From assembly GCA_034437075.1 (NCBI GenBank), contig DAOTVD010000278.1:1-14123 (forward strand): a stretch of 14,123 nt of DNA, in the 5' to 3' direction. The position numbers were made by a program, and so were the translations under genes. The first letter of the stretch is position 1; each line of letters opens with the position of its first letter. Below, one piece after another: positions 1 through 6,790 of the stretch. This stretch comes from DAOTVD01 sp034437075. GTDB taxonomy: Bacteria; Chloroflexota; Anaerolineae; Aggregatilineales; J027. Below the pieces are notes generated by a model. The model was not told the DNA's origin. It ran no database searches and saw nothing but the letters and a program-made list of their open reading frames with translations.

Positions 1-69
1 TATGTCGATGCGTTCTGGAATGTAGTGAACTGGGATAAAGTGGCCGAACTCTACGCCGCTGCGAAATAG
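1..69 (+). CDS. 3' end of an unidentified gene (partial)
   Basis: Frame 1 is open from the window edge to a TAG at 67-69 and encodes 22 residues ending in NWDKVAELYAAAK. A hairpin terminator follows about 40 bp later, which supports a true gene end. The fragment is too short to assign a family. Its acidic/aromatic composition resembles the C-terminus of a soluble protein, but that is only an impression. Confidence 0.55.
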   Translation, partial: YVDAFWNVVNWDKVAELYAAAK

Positions 70-110
70 CGCGCGCCGTCGCAAGTCGCGCCACCCAGAT
101 GAACAAGCAC

Positions 111-134
111 AGGCCGCCGGGATCGGCGGCTTTT
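111..134 (+). terminator. Rho-independent terminator of the upstream gene
   Basis: GCCGCCG at 113-119 pairs with CGGCGGC at 124-130 around a GGAT loop. Two weaker outer pairs extend the stem, and TTTT follows at 131-134. It lies about 40 bp after the stop codon at 69. Confidence 0.7.
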
Positions 135-153
135 GTGTTGTAGGGCGCGCTGT

Positions 154-174
154 ATCATCCAATGATAGGATGAT
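154..174. repeat. 7-bp inverted repeat upstream of the ferredoxin promoter
   Basis: ATCATCC (154-160) and GGATGAT (168-174) are perfect inverted copies separated by 7 bp. They end about 22 bp before the -35 element at 197. There is no T-tract after the right arm, so a protein-binding site is more likely than a terminator. The regulator is unknown. Confidence 0.4.
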
Positions 175-196
175 TCGCCGCAGAGCCCGCCAATTG

Positions 197-224
197 TTGA
201 CCAGCCCTAGAATTTTGTTATAAT
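197..224 (+). promoter_or_regulatory. Sigma70-type promoter of the ferredoxin gene
   Basis: TTGACC at 197-202 and a perfect TATAAT at 219-224 are separated by 16 bp. The predicted transcript starts near 231 and has a 5' leader of about 77 nt. GTTAA occurs at 239-243 and again at 249-253, exactly 10 bp apart, which could be a helically phased operator. Confidence 0.7.
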
Positions 225-265
225 GAGGACAAGAAAAAGTTAACACGAGTTAAGTTTGAATAATC

Positions 266-281
266 CGTTGGTTAGCCAACG
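266..281 (+). promoter_or_regulatory. Hairpin in the ferredoxin 5' leader
   Basis: CGTTGG (266-271) and CCAACG (276-281) form a perfect 6-bp stem with a TTAG loop, 13 nt before the AAGGAG Shine-Dalgarno site at 295-300. It could stabilise the mRNA or bind a DNA or RNA regulator. It does not sequester the ribosome binding site. Confidence 0.4.
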
Positions 282-307
282 TCAGATCATACATAAGGAG
301 TCATACC

Positions 308-661
308 ATGACACACATTATCACCAGTCTATGCCTGCGCGACGGCGCGTGTGTGGACGTTTGCCCCGTAGAATGCATCGTGGGCGGTAAGCCAGAAGCC
401 GATTGGCCCTGGTTCTATATCGACCCCGACACATGCATCGACTGTGGGGCCTGCATCCCGGAATGCCCGTATGAAGCCATCTTCACGGAAGAAGATGTGC
501 CCGAGGCGTACGAATTTGATGGTAATGTCGTCCGTGTGCCGCATGATAGCAAAGAGCAGATAACGCCGGAAGCCGGTACCGTGGTAGACCTGACCGAAGA
601 TATTCAGCCCAATTACGATTTCTTTTCGGTTGGCCCGGGCTACGACGCCCTGAATATGTAA
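308..661 (+). CDS. Ferredoxin with two Fe-S cluster motifs
   Basis: Small cytosolic electron carrier of 117 residues. Eight cysteines are visible: C9, C15, C19 and C23 (C-x5-C-x3-C-P-x2-C), and C43, C46, C49 and C53 (CxxCGxCxxxCP). The second motif is a standard [4Fe-4S] set. The first lacks the usual CxxC pair and has LRDG after C9. This resembles the Azotobacter FdI/FdxA seven-iron pattern, in which the first and third cysteines with the last one hold a [3Fe-4S] cluster; Asp12 could instead supply a fourth ligand. A strongly acidic C-terminal tail of about 55 residues follows, longer than in minimal 8Fe ferredoxins. The start is fixed by AAGGAG seven bases upstream. It is transcribed alone from its own promoter to a terminator at 692-728. 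The redox partner is not indicated by the neighbours. Confidence 0.9.
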   Translation: MTHIITSLCLRDGACVDVCPVECIVGGKPEADWPWFYIDPDTCIDCGACIPECPYEAIFTEEDVPEAYEFDGNVVRVPHDSKEQITPEAGTVVDLTEDIQPNYDFFSVGPGYDALNM

Positions 662-691
662 GCCAAGCATTTTCTAAACTGGCTAAAAATG

Positions 692-728
692 CGCGCGCGA
701 AGCCCAACGGCTTCGCGCGTTGCTATTT
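692..728. terminator. Bidirectional terminator between convergent genes
   Basis: CGCGCGAAGCC (694-704) pairs perfectly with GGCTTCGCGCG (709-719), an 11-bp stem with a CAAC loop. AAAAAT precedes the stem at about 685-690 (a T-tract for the minus strand) and TTGCTATTT follows it. It sits between the ferredoxin stop (661) and the stop of the minus-strand membrane-anchored protein (734), so it probably serves both. Confidence 0.85.
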
Positions 729-733
729 GGCGC

Positions 734-2017
734 TTAGCGTTCGGCCAAGAGGGCAATCTCGCCAACATATACCTCGTACTCGTGCCCCGCTGCATAAAAG
801 CGGATTTGCTGTAAACGCGACGGCTTGAAACCATCGGGCAGTTCAAATAAATTGGCGCTTTCGTAGGTGTGCCAATTGCCCGGCGGAATGCGGTCATGGG
901 GAATAAGGCACGAGTTACACGTTAGCGGAATATCCAGATTGTTGTGCTGGTAACTCCAAAAGCCATGAATCCAGCGTTGCTGGATGCCAATCTCGTTGAG
1001 GTAAGTGAGTTCGAGCATTAGCGGGCACTCGCTGGCTAGGCTACCGCAGATGGACAGCGAATGCCACAGCACATTGACCGTCGCGCGAATGCGCAAGGTG
1101 CGATACTCCGAGACATCGAGCCCGTTGGCGTCCCCCAAAAACTGACGACAGCCCGTTTCGCCGTAGCCTGGATTGACACCCGCGCGGTGGATATGAAGCG
1201 CTCGGCGGCCTTCTAGCGTGGCGTGGATTTGGCCCCCGCGTGGCGCGTCGGCATTTTCCGAAAAGCTGTAACACCCCCACTCATCAGGCAAACCTGGCCC
1301 AGTTGCCTGCAAAAACAAAGGATTCTGGACGAGTTCATCCGTGGTTTGGCGGATCGTCACAGTGGCGGTGTCGGCATTGATAATGGCGGTCTGGCCACTC
1401 GGCACCGCCAACTGTCGGGCTTCGGCCTGGAAGGGTTCTAGCTGCGCCTGGCCACCACCGCGCGGCAATAAGGTCATCGAATCCGGAAATGACCAGACGT
1501 GATACAGGCCGCTTTCAGACAAGTAAATGCGCCCTAGCGAGCCCTCCACTACGACGTCGATGTCGCGGGGTAAATTGGGCGGGATTTCGAGTTCTAGGCG
1601 ACCTTCGTGCTCGTTTAGCCGCAACGTATATTGGTTGTCGCCCAGGTTAAAACGCGGGCGCGAAGAACTCGCTAAGCGGATTTGCCCGCCGGGCAAGATC
1701 AAAGCATTGCCTACGACCCGGTTATTGTGGCTCGTATCCACGAATTGAATATAGCCCTGCGCGACTTCGTCAGTGGTGATCGTCTCGCGCTCGGCTAGCG
1801 CTCGGTTCATACGCACGGCTTCTTCGCCATTGCCCGTATCCTGACGAATCCCCATGGTGCCCTGGCCGACACGCAACTGCGTTTCGAGCGCCACGGTCGA
1901 TTCCAGCACGAACCAGCGTAGCCCAACGCCAATGGATAGGACGGAAATGATAAATACGGCAAACGCGGCCAGAAGTGTCACCCAGGCCAGGCGTTCCGCC
2001 GAACGGGTTAGCATCAT
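734..2017 (-). CDS. Membrane-anchored extracytoplasmic protein with a C-terminal beta-sandwich-like region
   Basis: 427 residues of unknown function. A short basic N-terminus is followed by one hydrophobic segment (about 11-36) without a clear cleavage site, so it is probably a signal anchor with the rest outside the membrane. Residues about 50-220 are rich in beta-type sequence and include GSLGRIYLSESGLYHV and an SGQTAII stretch, weakly reminiscent of FecR-like domains. Residues about 230-425 have the alternating pattern and aromatic residues of carbohydrate-binding jelly-roll folds and end with VYVGEIALLAE. Several cysteines lie in this part and may form disulfides. The gene is 69 bp downstream of a sugar kinase gene on the same strand and probably in its operon. 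The start follows a weak GAGAGA purine run; the next codon is also ATG. The domain assignments are impressions of fold, not confident matches. Confidence 0.8.
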   Translation of the reverse strand: MMLTRSAERLAWVTLLAAFAVFIISVLSIGVGLRWFVLESTVALETQLRVGQGTMGIRQDTGNGEEAVRMNRALAERETITTDEVAQGYIQFVDTSHNNRVVGNALILPGGQIRLASSSRPRFNLGDNQYTLRLNEHEGRLELEIPPNLPRDIDVVVEGSLGRIYLSESGLYHVWSFPDSMTLLPRGGGQAQLEPFQAEARQLAVPSGQTAIINADTATVTIRQTTDELVQNPLFLQATGPGLPDEWGCYSFSENADAPRGGQIHATLEGRRALHIHRAGVNPGYGETGCRQFLGDANGLDVSEYRTLRIRATVNVLWHSLSICGSLASECPLMLELTYLNEIGIQQRWIHGFWSYQHNNLDIPLTCNSCLIPHDRIPPGNWHTYESANLFELPDGFKPSRLQQIRFYAAGHEYEVYVGEIALLAER

Positions 2018-2086
2018 CAGGGTATTTCTCTCGTTATTTGTGTGGCCCTACGGTAGCACAAGCGCTCCGGTATTTTCAAGATGGCC

Positions 2087-3523
2087 TTATCCATTGGCCA
2101 AGGATGGACGCCAGCGGGGCCAATCTTCGGCGTAAATGCGCGCGTAAGTAACGACCCAATCCGGTTGAGGTAGCGTGCGTGTGGTGTAGCGCACCCATTG
2201 CGTGGCCCCATCATCCACATCCACGAATTGGCCCGTACCCACAGCCGCCAGTAGCGCGGCCCCCAGGGCGGTCGGTTCGGTATAAGGAGCATGGATAAGC
2301 GGTAGGTTCAACACGCTGGCGATGATCTCGCGCCAGAGTGCCGACCGACTACCCCCGCCGCCCAAAATCAGTTCTGCTGGTTCGGCGCCAATCTCGTGCA
2401 GAGCGCCCAAGGCATCTCGCAGCGCGAATGCGACGCCTTCGAGCACGGCGCGGGTTAGCGAACTGCTCTCGTGTGCGGCGTGCAAGTTCACAAAACTAGC
2501 GCGCAAATTAGGGTTCATATGGGGTGTGCGTTCGCCATTCAGGTATGGCAAAAAGAGAACCCCCCCGGCGCCGGGCGGCGCTTGTGCGGCATCTTCCAAA
2601 AGCGCATCCAGCATTTGACCACTATTGCGATGCCACCAATCCAGCGCGAAGCCGCCTGCCAGAAGCGCGCCCATGTGATACCAGCGCTGGGGCGCGGCGT
2701 GGCAAAACGTATTGAGCCGTCGGTCGTACATCGGGAAGCCGCTAACAACGCTGAGTTGCGCGCCTGTGCCCAGCGTAAGCGTTGCATCCCCCGGGGCTAT
2801 CGCGCCACTGCCCAGGAGCATCGCGGCCTGGTCGGCAGCGCCCGCTACCACGGGAATCCCCTCCGGCAGGCCGACCAGGCGCGCGGCGGCGTTTGTCAAC
2901 CGCCCGATGACGGCGCTCGAATCGTACAAGGGCGGCAATAGCGCATCTGACAACCCATAATGAGCCAGTAAAGCTTCGCTCCAGCCCCCATTCGGGATGT
3001 CCATCAGCAGCAGGCCGGAGCCGTCGCTGGGTTCGCTGGTCAGGCGTTCGGTCAGCATATGGGCGATGTAGTCTTTGGGTGCCAAGATGGTTCGGGTAGC
3101 GCGCAAAATAGCGGGTTCATGCTCGCGTAGCCAAACCAAACTAGCAGCGCCTATCCCAGTGCTGAGGGGGTTATAGGCCATTTGCCACCATTCAGGATGA
3201 TCCTGAAGGGCAGTTTGGGCTGTGCTGCGGGTGTCCATCCAGATGATGGCGTTACGCAGGACTTCGCGACGACCGCTCAGCAACACGACCCCATGCATCT
3301 GCCCCGCCACCCCGATGCCGCGTACCGTATCGCCATGATGCCGCGCGACGGCCTGCACCGCCCGCGTGACGGCCAGCCACCATTCTAGCGGGCTTTGTTC
3401 CGCCCAACCTGTTTGGGGGCGATGAATCGGGTAGCGTTCGTGCGTTTGCCGGATGACTTCCCCATCCCGATTGACCAGCACCGCTTTGGCACCGCTCGTG
3501 CCCAGGTCAATGCCGATATACAT
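2087..3523 (-). CDS. xylB: FGGY-family carbohydrate kinase, xylulokinase-like
   Basis: 478-residue cytosolic kinase that transfers phosphate from ATP to a sugar, probably D-xylulose. The N-terminus has the phosphate-binding MYIGIDLGTSGAKAV. GQMHG (74-78) and WMDTR (95-99) match xylulokinase substrate-site motifs. Asp231 in AGAADQAA is the expected catalytic base. TLGTGAQ (250-256) and LGGGGSRS (387-394) are the ATP-site and FGGY signatures. Length is normal for XylB. The ATG at 3523 is chosen because AAAAGGA at 3531-3537 precedes it with good spacing. An upstream ATG at 3556 would only add an atypical 11-residue tail before the beta strand. No xylose isomerase or sugar transporter lies nearby, so the substrate could be another ketose or polyol. 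It starts divergently from the glycosyltransferase gene and leads into the membrane-anchored protein. Confidence 0.9.
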   Translation of the reverse strand: MYIGIDLGTSGAKAVLVNRDGEVIRQTHERYPIHRPQTGWAEQSPLEWWLAVTRAVQAVARHHGDTVRGIGVAGQMHGVVLLSGRREVLRNAIIWMDTRSTAQTALQDHPEWWQMAYNPLSTGIGAASLVWLREHEPAILRATRTILAPKDYIAHMLTERLTSEPSDGSGLLLMDIPNGGWSEALLAHYGLSDALLPPLYDSSAVIGRLTNAAARLVGLPEGIPVVAGAADQAAMLLGSGAIAPGDATLTLGTGAQLSVVSGFPMYDRRLNTFCHAAPQRWYHMGALLAGGFALDWWHRNSGQMLDALLEDAAQAPPGAGGVLFLPYLNGERTPHMNPNLRASFVNLHAAHESSSLTRAVLEGVAFALRDALGALHEIGAEPAELILGGGGSRSALWREIIASVLNLPLIHAPYTEPTALGAALLAAVGTGQFVDVDDGATQWVRYTTRTLPQPDWVVTYARIYAEDWPRWRPSLANG

Positions 3524-3590
3524 GGCTATTTCCTTTTCTACAGCAACTGCTATCATGTTACGCGCACTACAGCCGAAATGCGAATACAGA

Positions 3591-5051
3591 ATGCCACAAA
3601 ATCAACCAGTACAAGTAAAAGCGGGAATGTCGTTAACACGCCGCCTGGTGTTGGTGGTGGCGGTGTTGCTATTCCTGGCCGCGCGCGTCATCCCCAGCCT
3701 AAACGATGAAAGCCTGTGGGGCGACGAGGGTTGGTCGGTGTATTTCACGAACGGGGATAACCTCTATGATGTGACCGCCGCCATGGTTGAGGATCGCCAC
3801 CCCCCCTTATATTTTTGGGCGCTATTCGGCTGGCGCGGGTTGGCGGGTGATGATGAAGTCGCGATGCGTTTTTTGGCCAGTTTGGCTAGCTTGCTGGCGG
3901 GAGCGTTGTTGTTTCAACTCGCATACCGCCTTTTTGATGGGCGTGCGGCGCTCGGTGGTTTGTTTTTTTTTGCCCTGCTCGATTTACAACATGTGTTCAG
4001 CGTAGAGGTTCGCCATTATAGCCCATTTTTGCTGTGGGTGACCGCCTCTACCTTGCTGCTTATCGTCTGGATACGCGCTCCGCGTCGTGGGGTCGCGTTT
4101 GGGTTGGTGCTGGCCTTGGTGGGGGGACTATATACCCATGTCCTGATGGCGGGTGTGATGCTGTGGCAAGCCCTCATAGCGGCGGGGTGGCTGTTGCCTG
4201 CCGCGCCAGGCCGCTTGGCGCGTCTGGCGAGTTTGTACGCGCTGGCCAGTCTCGCATATATCCCCTGGATTGTAGTGGGATATTATCAGTTTTTGGTCAA
4301 TGGCGGGCGCACCCCTAGCTTCCCGGTCACCTGGGACAGTGCCGCGCACTTCGCGCCGCAATTCTTAGGCTCGCCGCTTTGGCTTGGGGGCGGCCTGCTA
4401 CTTGTGGGCATCCTGAGCGCGCTGCGGCCCAGGGGGCGCCATGACCGCGCGGGGGTGAATGTGGCGATTGTGGCGCTGCTGGTGCCGCTGGCGTTGGTGG
4501 TCGTGCTCGAAAGTGACCAGGTTAGCCTATTGAATGACCGTAACCTGTCGATGCTCATTCCGTTTATCAGTCTGCTGGTGGGTTTGGGCCTAGCCCGCTT
4601 GCCGCGTGCGCTGACGCCGCTAGTGGTGGCCTTCATGCTGGTACACGGCGCGCTGACCGTTGATGCCGATTTCGTGTCGCCGCCCTGGCGTCCGATTAGC
4701 GAATTCGTTGCGCCGCACCAGGTGCCCGGGGAACCCCTTTTGCGGGATGTAGGGGGCGCGGATGCGGCTCTAGATTATCATCTGCGCCATGCGGGGTTGC
4801 AGGATACGCGCATGGTCTCGTTGTATATGTTGCGCGAGTTTCCGCCCTATGCCGATTTTGAACTGTACACGCATCTGCGCTTCATCGCCCTAGATGGTGC
4901 AACTGGCTTTTGGTTTATCTCTTGGGGAGAAGACCCGAACATAACAGCGGCTTTCGTGGATTGGGGTTTCGAACGCACGGCCACCTATCAAGATGATCAT
5001 TTGGGCTCGCCCATTTATATGTTTCGGTACGAGGCGCGCGAGGCGCCCTGA
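3591..5051 (+). CDS. GT39/PMT-type membrane glycosyltransferase (GT-C fold)
   Basis: About 486 residues with many transmembrane helices. These enzymes take sugar from a polyprenyl-phosphate donor and act on the outer face of the membrane. After the first helix (about 19-36) comes LNDESLWGDEGWS, the acidic first-loop motif with the predicted catalytic Asp45-Glu46, followed by DRHPPLYFW, typical of the family. Roughly nine to eleven further hydrophobic segments follow, then a soluble C-terminal region of about 120 residues. The start is uncertain: ATG at 3591 and ATG at 3627 (giving MSLTRR directly before the first helix) both lack a clear SD. An in-frame ATG at 3453 would overlap the kinase heavily and is unlikely. 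The lipoprotein gene follows after 43 bp. The acceptor is unknown; a cell-envelope glycan or protein is inferred. Confidence 0.85.
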   Translation: MPQNQPVQVKAGMSLTRRLVLVVAVLLFLAARVIPSLNDESLWGDEGWSVYFTNGDNLYDVTAAMVEDRHPPLYFWALFGWRGLAGDDEVAMRFLASLASLLAGALLFQLAYRLFDGRAALGGLFFFALLDLQHVFSVEVRHYSPFLLWVTASTLLLIVWIRAPRRGVAFGLVLALVGGLYTHVLMAGVMLWQALIAAGWLLPAAPGRLARLASLYALASLAYIPWIVVGYYQFLVNGGRTPSFPVTWDSAAHFAPQFLGSPLWLGGGLLLVGILSALRPRGRHDRAGVNVAIVALLVPLALVVVLESDQVSLLNDRNLSMLIPFISLLVGLGLARLPRALTPLVVAFMLVHGALTVDADFVSPPWRPISEFVAPHQVPGEPLLRDVGGADAALDYHLRHAGLQDTRMVSLYMLREFPPYADFELYTHLRFIALDGATGFWFISWGEDPNITAAFVDWGFERTATYQDDHLGSPIYMFRYEAREAP

Positions 5052-5058
5052 TAACGGG

Positions 5059-5064
5059 TATAAT
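5059..5064 (+). promoter_or_regulatory. Possible -10 element of the lipoprotein gene
   Basis: A perfect TATAAT lies in the 43-bp gap after the glycosyltransferase, 36 bp before the lipoprotein start. No convincing -35 is present 16-18 bp upstream, where the sequence is GC-rich. It may add a promoter inside the operon. Confidence 0.4.
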
Positions 5065-5094
5065 CAAAAAACATAGTATATCGAGGAGCCCTTT

Positions 5095-5907
5095 ATGCTA
5101 CGTCAATGCACAATAATCCTGGTGTTGGGGGTGTTGGTGCTGCTGGTGGCCTGCTTACCGGATGATGCTGACGATCCGCCATCCGTGCTGGACATCAACC
5201 CCCAGAATGATCGTCAACGCCAGACAGCCGCCTTTTTGAGCGCGACGCCACCCTCGGCGACCCCGCTACCACCGACCCCTGCCCCCCCGACCAATACCCC
5301 CTTGCCGACTGTGGTGCCCCCTACGGCAACACCGCTCGTTTTTCGGGATGGGTTTTCCGTGCAGGCCGTTGCTTTCGGCGCCTGGCAGACCGCGCCCTTC
5401 ACGACCTTGGATGGCGAAACGCGGCGCCTGGAGGATTTTATCGGGCAGGTGGTGGTGGTGCAGACCACATCGGCTGATTGCATCACTTGCCAGCGCCAAA
5501 CAGAGGCGTTGCGTGAGGCGGTTCAGGAATTGCGTGGGTTGGATAATACGCAGAATGTTGTGTTCATCGTGCTGAGCATTGACCCGCTTGACACCCTACA
5601 GACTCTGGCCGATTATCAGGCCGCGCATGGCCTTGGGCCAGATGAAGACGGCATCACCTGGCTGACTGGCATCGCCTCGCAGACCTGGCAACGGGACGTG
5701 CGGGCCGCCTTCGGCGATTATCTGCTGCAAAGTGATAGCCCAGGATTTTTCTTCATGGATGAATCCGGCTTTGGGCATGTTAGCGACCGGGGTTTGATGC
5801 GTTCGTCACGATTACGCGATGTGATTTTGCACTTCTTGGGTCAAAACTTCCTCGTGACCCCAGAGCCAACGCCGGAGCCAACCAGCGCTAATAATGAGGA
5901 CACTTGA
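5095..5907 (+). CDS. Lipoprotein with a thioredoxin-like domain
   Basis: 270 residues. A hydrophobic signal (about 6-19) ends in the lipobox LVAC with Cys20 as lipidation site, so the protein should sit on the outer face of the membrane. A low-complexity spacer of Thr, Pro and Ala (about 50-80) follows, as is common in Chloroflexota surface proteins. Residues about 95-250 fit a peroxiredoxin/TlpA-like thioredoxin fold: a strand QVVVVQTT, then the redox motif Cys129-Ile-Thr-Cys132, and Ser-Pro216 before GFFFMDESG as the likely cis-proline. A second short Pro/Thr tail ends the protein. GAGGAG at 5083-5088 supports the ATG. It could be a thiol-disulfide oxidoreductase or Sco-like metallochaperone; the CxxC favours redox or copper handling. 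Its tie to the preceding glycosyltransferase is only positional. Confidence 0.85.
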   Translation: MLRQCTIILVLGVLVLLVACLPDDADDPPSVLDINPQNDRQRQTAAFLSATPPSATPLPPTPAPPTNTPLPTVVPPTATPLVFRDGFSVQAVAFGAWQTAPFTTLDGETRRLEDFIGQVVVVQTTSADCITCQRQTEALREAVQELRGLDNTQNVVFIVLSIDPLDTLQTLADYQAAHGLGPDEDGITWLTGIASQTWQRDVRAAFGDYLLQSDSPGFFFMDESGFGHVSDRGLMRSSRLRDVILHFLGQNFLVTPEPTPEPTSANNEDT

Positions 5908-5918
5908 GCGGGCTATCA

Positions 5919-5947
5919 ACGACAGGGCCCCGCACGTTTGGTACAAT
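5919..5947 (+). promoter_or_regulatory. Putative promoter of the RRM-PHAX gene
   Basis: TACAAT at 5942-5947 is 17 bp downstream of ACGACA (5919-5924), which matches four of six -35 consensus bases. The ATG of a 17-codon mini-ORF begins at 5955, 7 nt after the -10, so the transcript may start at or within a base or two of that ATG. Confidence 0.45.
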
Positions 5948-5954
5948 TGAGCCT

Positions 5955-6008
5955 ATGATGCCCTTAGCGAGGTTCAAAGCAAAAATATTGGTTAGCGAGC
6001 AAGCATGA
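5955..6008 (+). CDS. Candidate leader mini-ORF overlapping the RRM-PHAX gene
   Basis: Encodes MMPLARFKAKILVSEQA. Its TGA (6006-6008) overlaps the ATG of the downstream gene (6005) as ATGA, the classic arrangement for translational coupling. It has no SD, but its ATG sits where the transcript from the TACAAT element would begin. The downstream gene also has no SD, so coupling would explain how it is translated. The direct repeat TTAGCGAG occurs at 5964-5971 and 5992-5999 within it. A chance ORF this short is possible; the case rests on two similar arrangements elsewhere in the window. Confidence 0.4.
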   Translation: MMPLARFKAKILVSEQA

Positions 6009-6790
6009 CCCCATCTAATAAACTGTATGTCTGGAATTTACCCCCAGAGGTTGATTCCGCCACCTTGCGAGCGCTTTTCGAGGCGGTCGGGACGGTGGAG
6101 GGCTTGCAGATGCGCCCGGAGCGCATGGTCGAAGCAGCCTTGATCGTGATGAGTGATATTCAACAGGCCGAAAATGCTAAACAGCGCTACGATGGATACG
6201 TATTGCATGGGCGCGTGATCCGCGTTGGCTACGAATTACCGGCTGAAGGAAAAGCCCAAATTCTCTATGTGCATAATCTGCCGCCCAATATTCAAGTGGT
6301 CCATTTACACAAACTATTCGATCCTATGGGCGATGTGCATCGTGTGGAACTGGTGCAAGGGCGCGACGGTACGTTTTTGGGCTCGGCTATTGTGGAAATG
6401 TCCGACCATGAAGGGGTGCGTATGGCGCGCCATCATCTGGATCGGTTGAATGTGGTGGGGTATACCATCCGGGTGGAACCGTTGCGCGGCTCCGAAGGGT
6501 ATCGTGGGCTGCCGCTACCGCCCGACCAAGAACGTGCGATGCACGACTTGGCCGATGAATTAGGCGAATTTCGCCCGAGCCCGGTGGATCAAATCCGCGA
6601 TATTGTGCGCTATATGGGCTTGGACTATGCCTATGATCTGCATAAGCAGGTGCAAGAGATCGAAGCGCAAGGCGGCATGATGACCAAAGATGGTTCGCGG
6701 CGCCGCACCCCCGGCGGCGTCTTTTTCACATTGGCGCGCGAGACTCTGCCGCCCCTGCTCGTCCCCGTCATATTTAGCGATCGGAATTGA
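6005..6790 (+). CDS. RNA-binding protein: two RRM domains fused to a PHAX-like domain
   Basis: 261-residue soluble protein. RRM1 (about 6-76) has the RNP2-type strand LYVWNLPP; its RNP1 strand (41-49) is degenerate, without the usual aromatic residues. RRM2 (about 86-158) has LYVHNLPP and a GSAIVEM RNP1-like strand, also lacking the aromatics. Residues about 190-245 resemble the RNA-binding domain of PHAX, the metazoan U snRNA export adaptor: two helices (VDQIRDIVRYMG, AYDLHKQVQEIEAQGG) followed by GSRRRTPGGVFFTL, nearly identical to the PHAX core. All three modules predict single-stranded RNA binding; the target is unknown. There is no SD at 6005; the start overlaps a mini-ORF stop (ATGA). 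The last 17 bp overlap the convergent glycosyltransferase gene. RRM calls are firm; the PHAX call is from motif memory. Confidence 0.88.
   Translation: MTPSNKLYVWNLPPEVDSATLRALFEAVGTVEGLQMRPERMVEAALIVMSDIQQAENAKQRYDGYVLHGRVIRVGYELPAEGKAQILYVHNLPPNIQVVHLHKLFDPMGDVHRVELVQGRDGTFLGSAIVEMSDHEGVRMARHHLDRLNVVGYTIRVEPLRGSEGYRGLPLPPDQERAMHDLADELGEFRPSPVDQIRDIVRYMGLDYAYDLHKQVQEIEAQGGMMTKDGSRRRTPGGVFFTLARETLPPLLVPVIFSDRN

Noticed and set aside
2471..2941. Long plus-strand open frame inside the kinase gene
   Set aside because: It lies wholly opposite a clear xylulokinase, has no SD or domain, and is typical of antisense frames in GC-rich genes.
3453..3590. Longer N-terminus for the first glycosyltransferase starting at 3453
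   Set aside because: It would overlap the kinase gene head-to-head by about 70 bp and adds a sequence unlike the family, without an SD.
5033..5047. GGCGC/GCGCC inverted repeat at the end of the first glycosyltransferase gene
   Set aside because: It is a 5-bp stem inside coding sequence without a T-tract, so not a terminator.
5970..5980. GGTTCAAAG resembling a tRNA T-arm
   Set aside because: No acceptor, D-arm or anticodon stem can be built around it.
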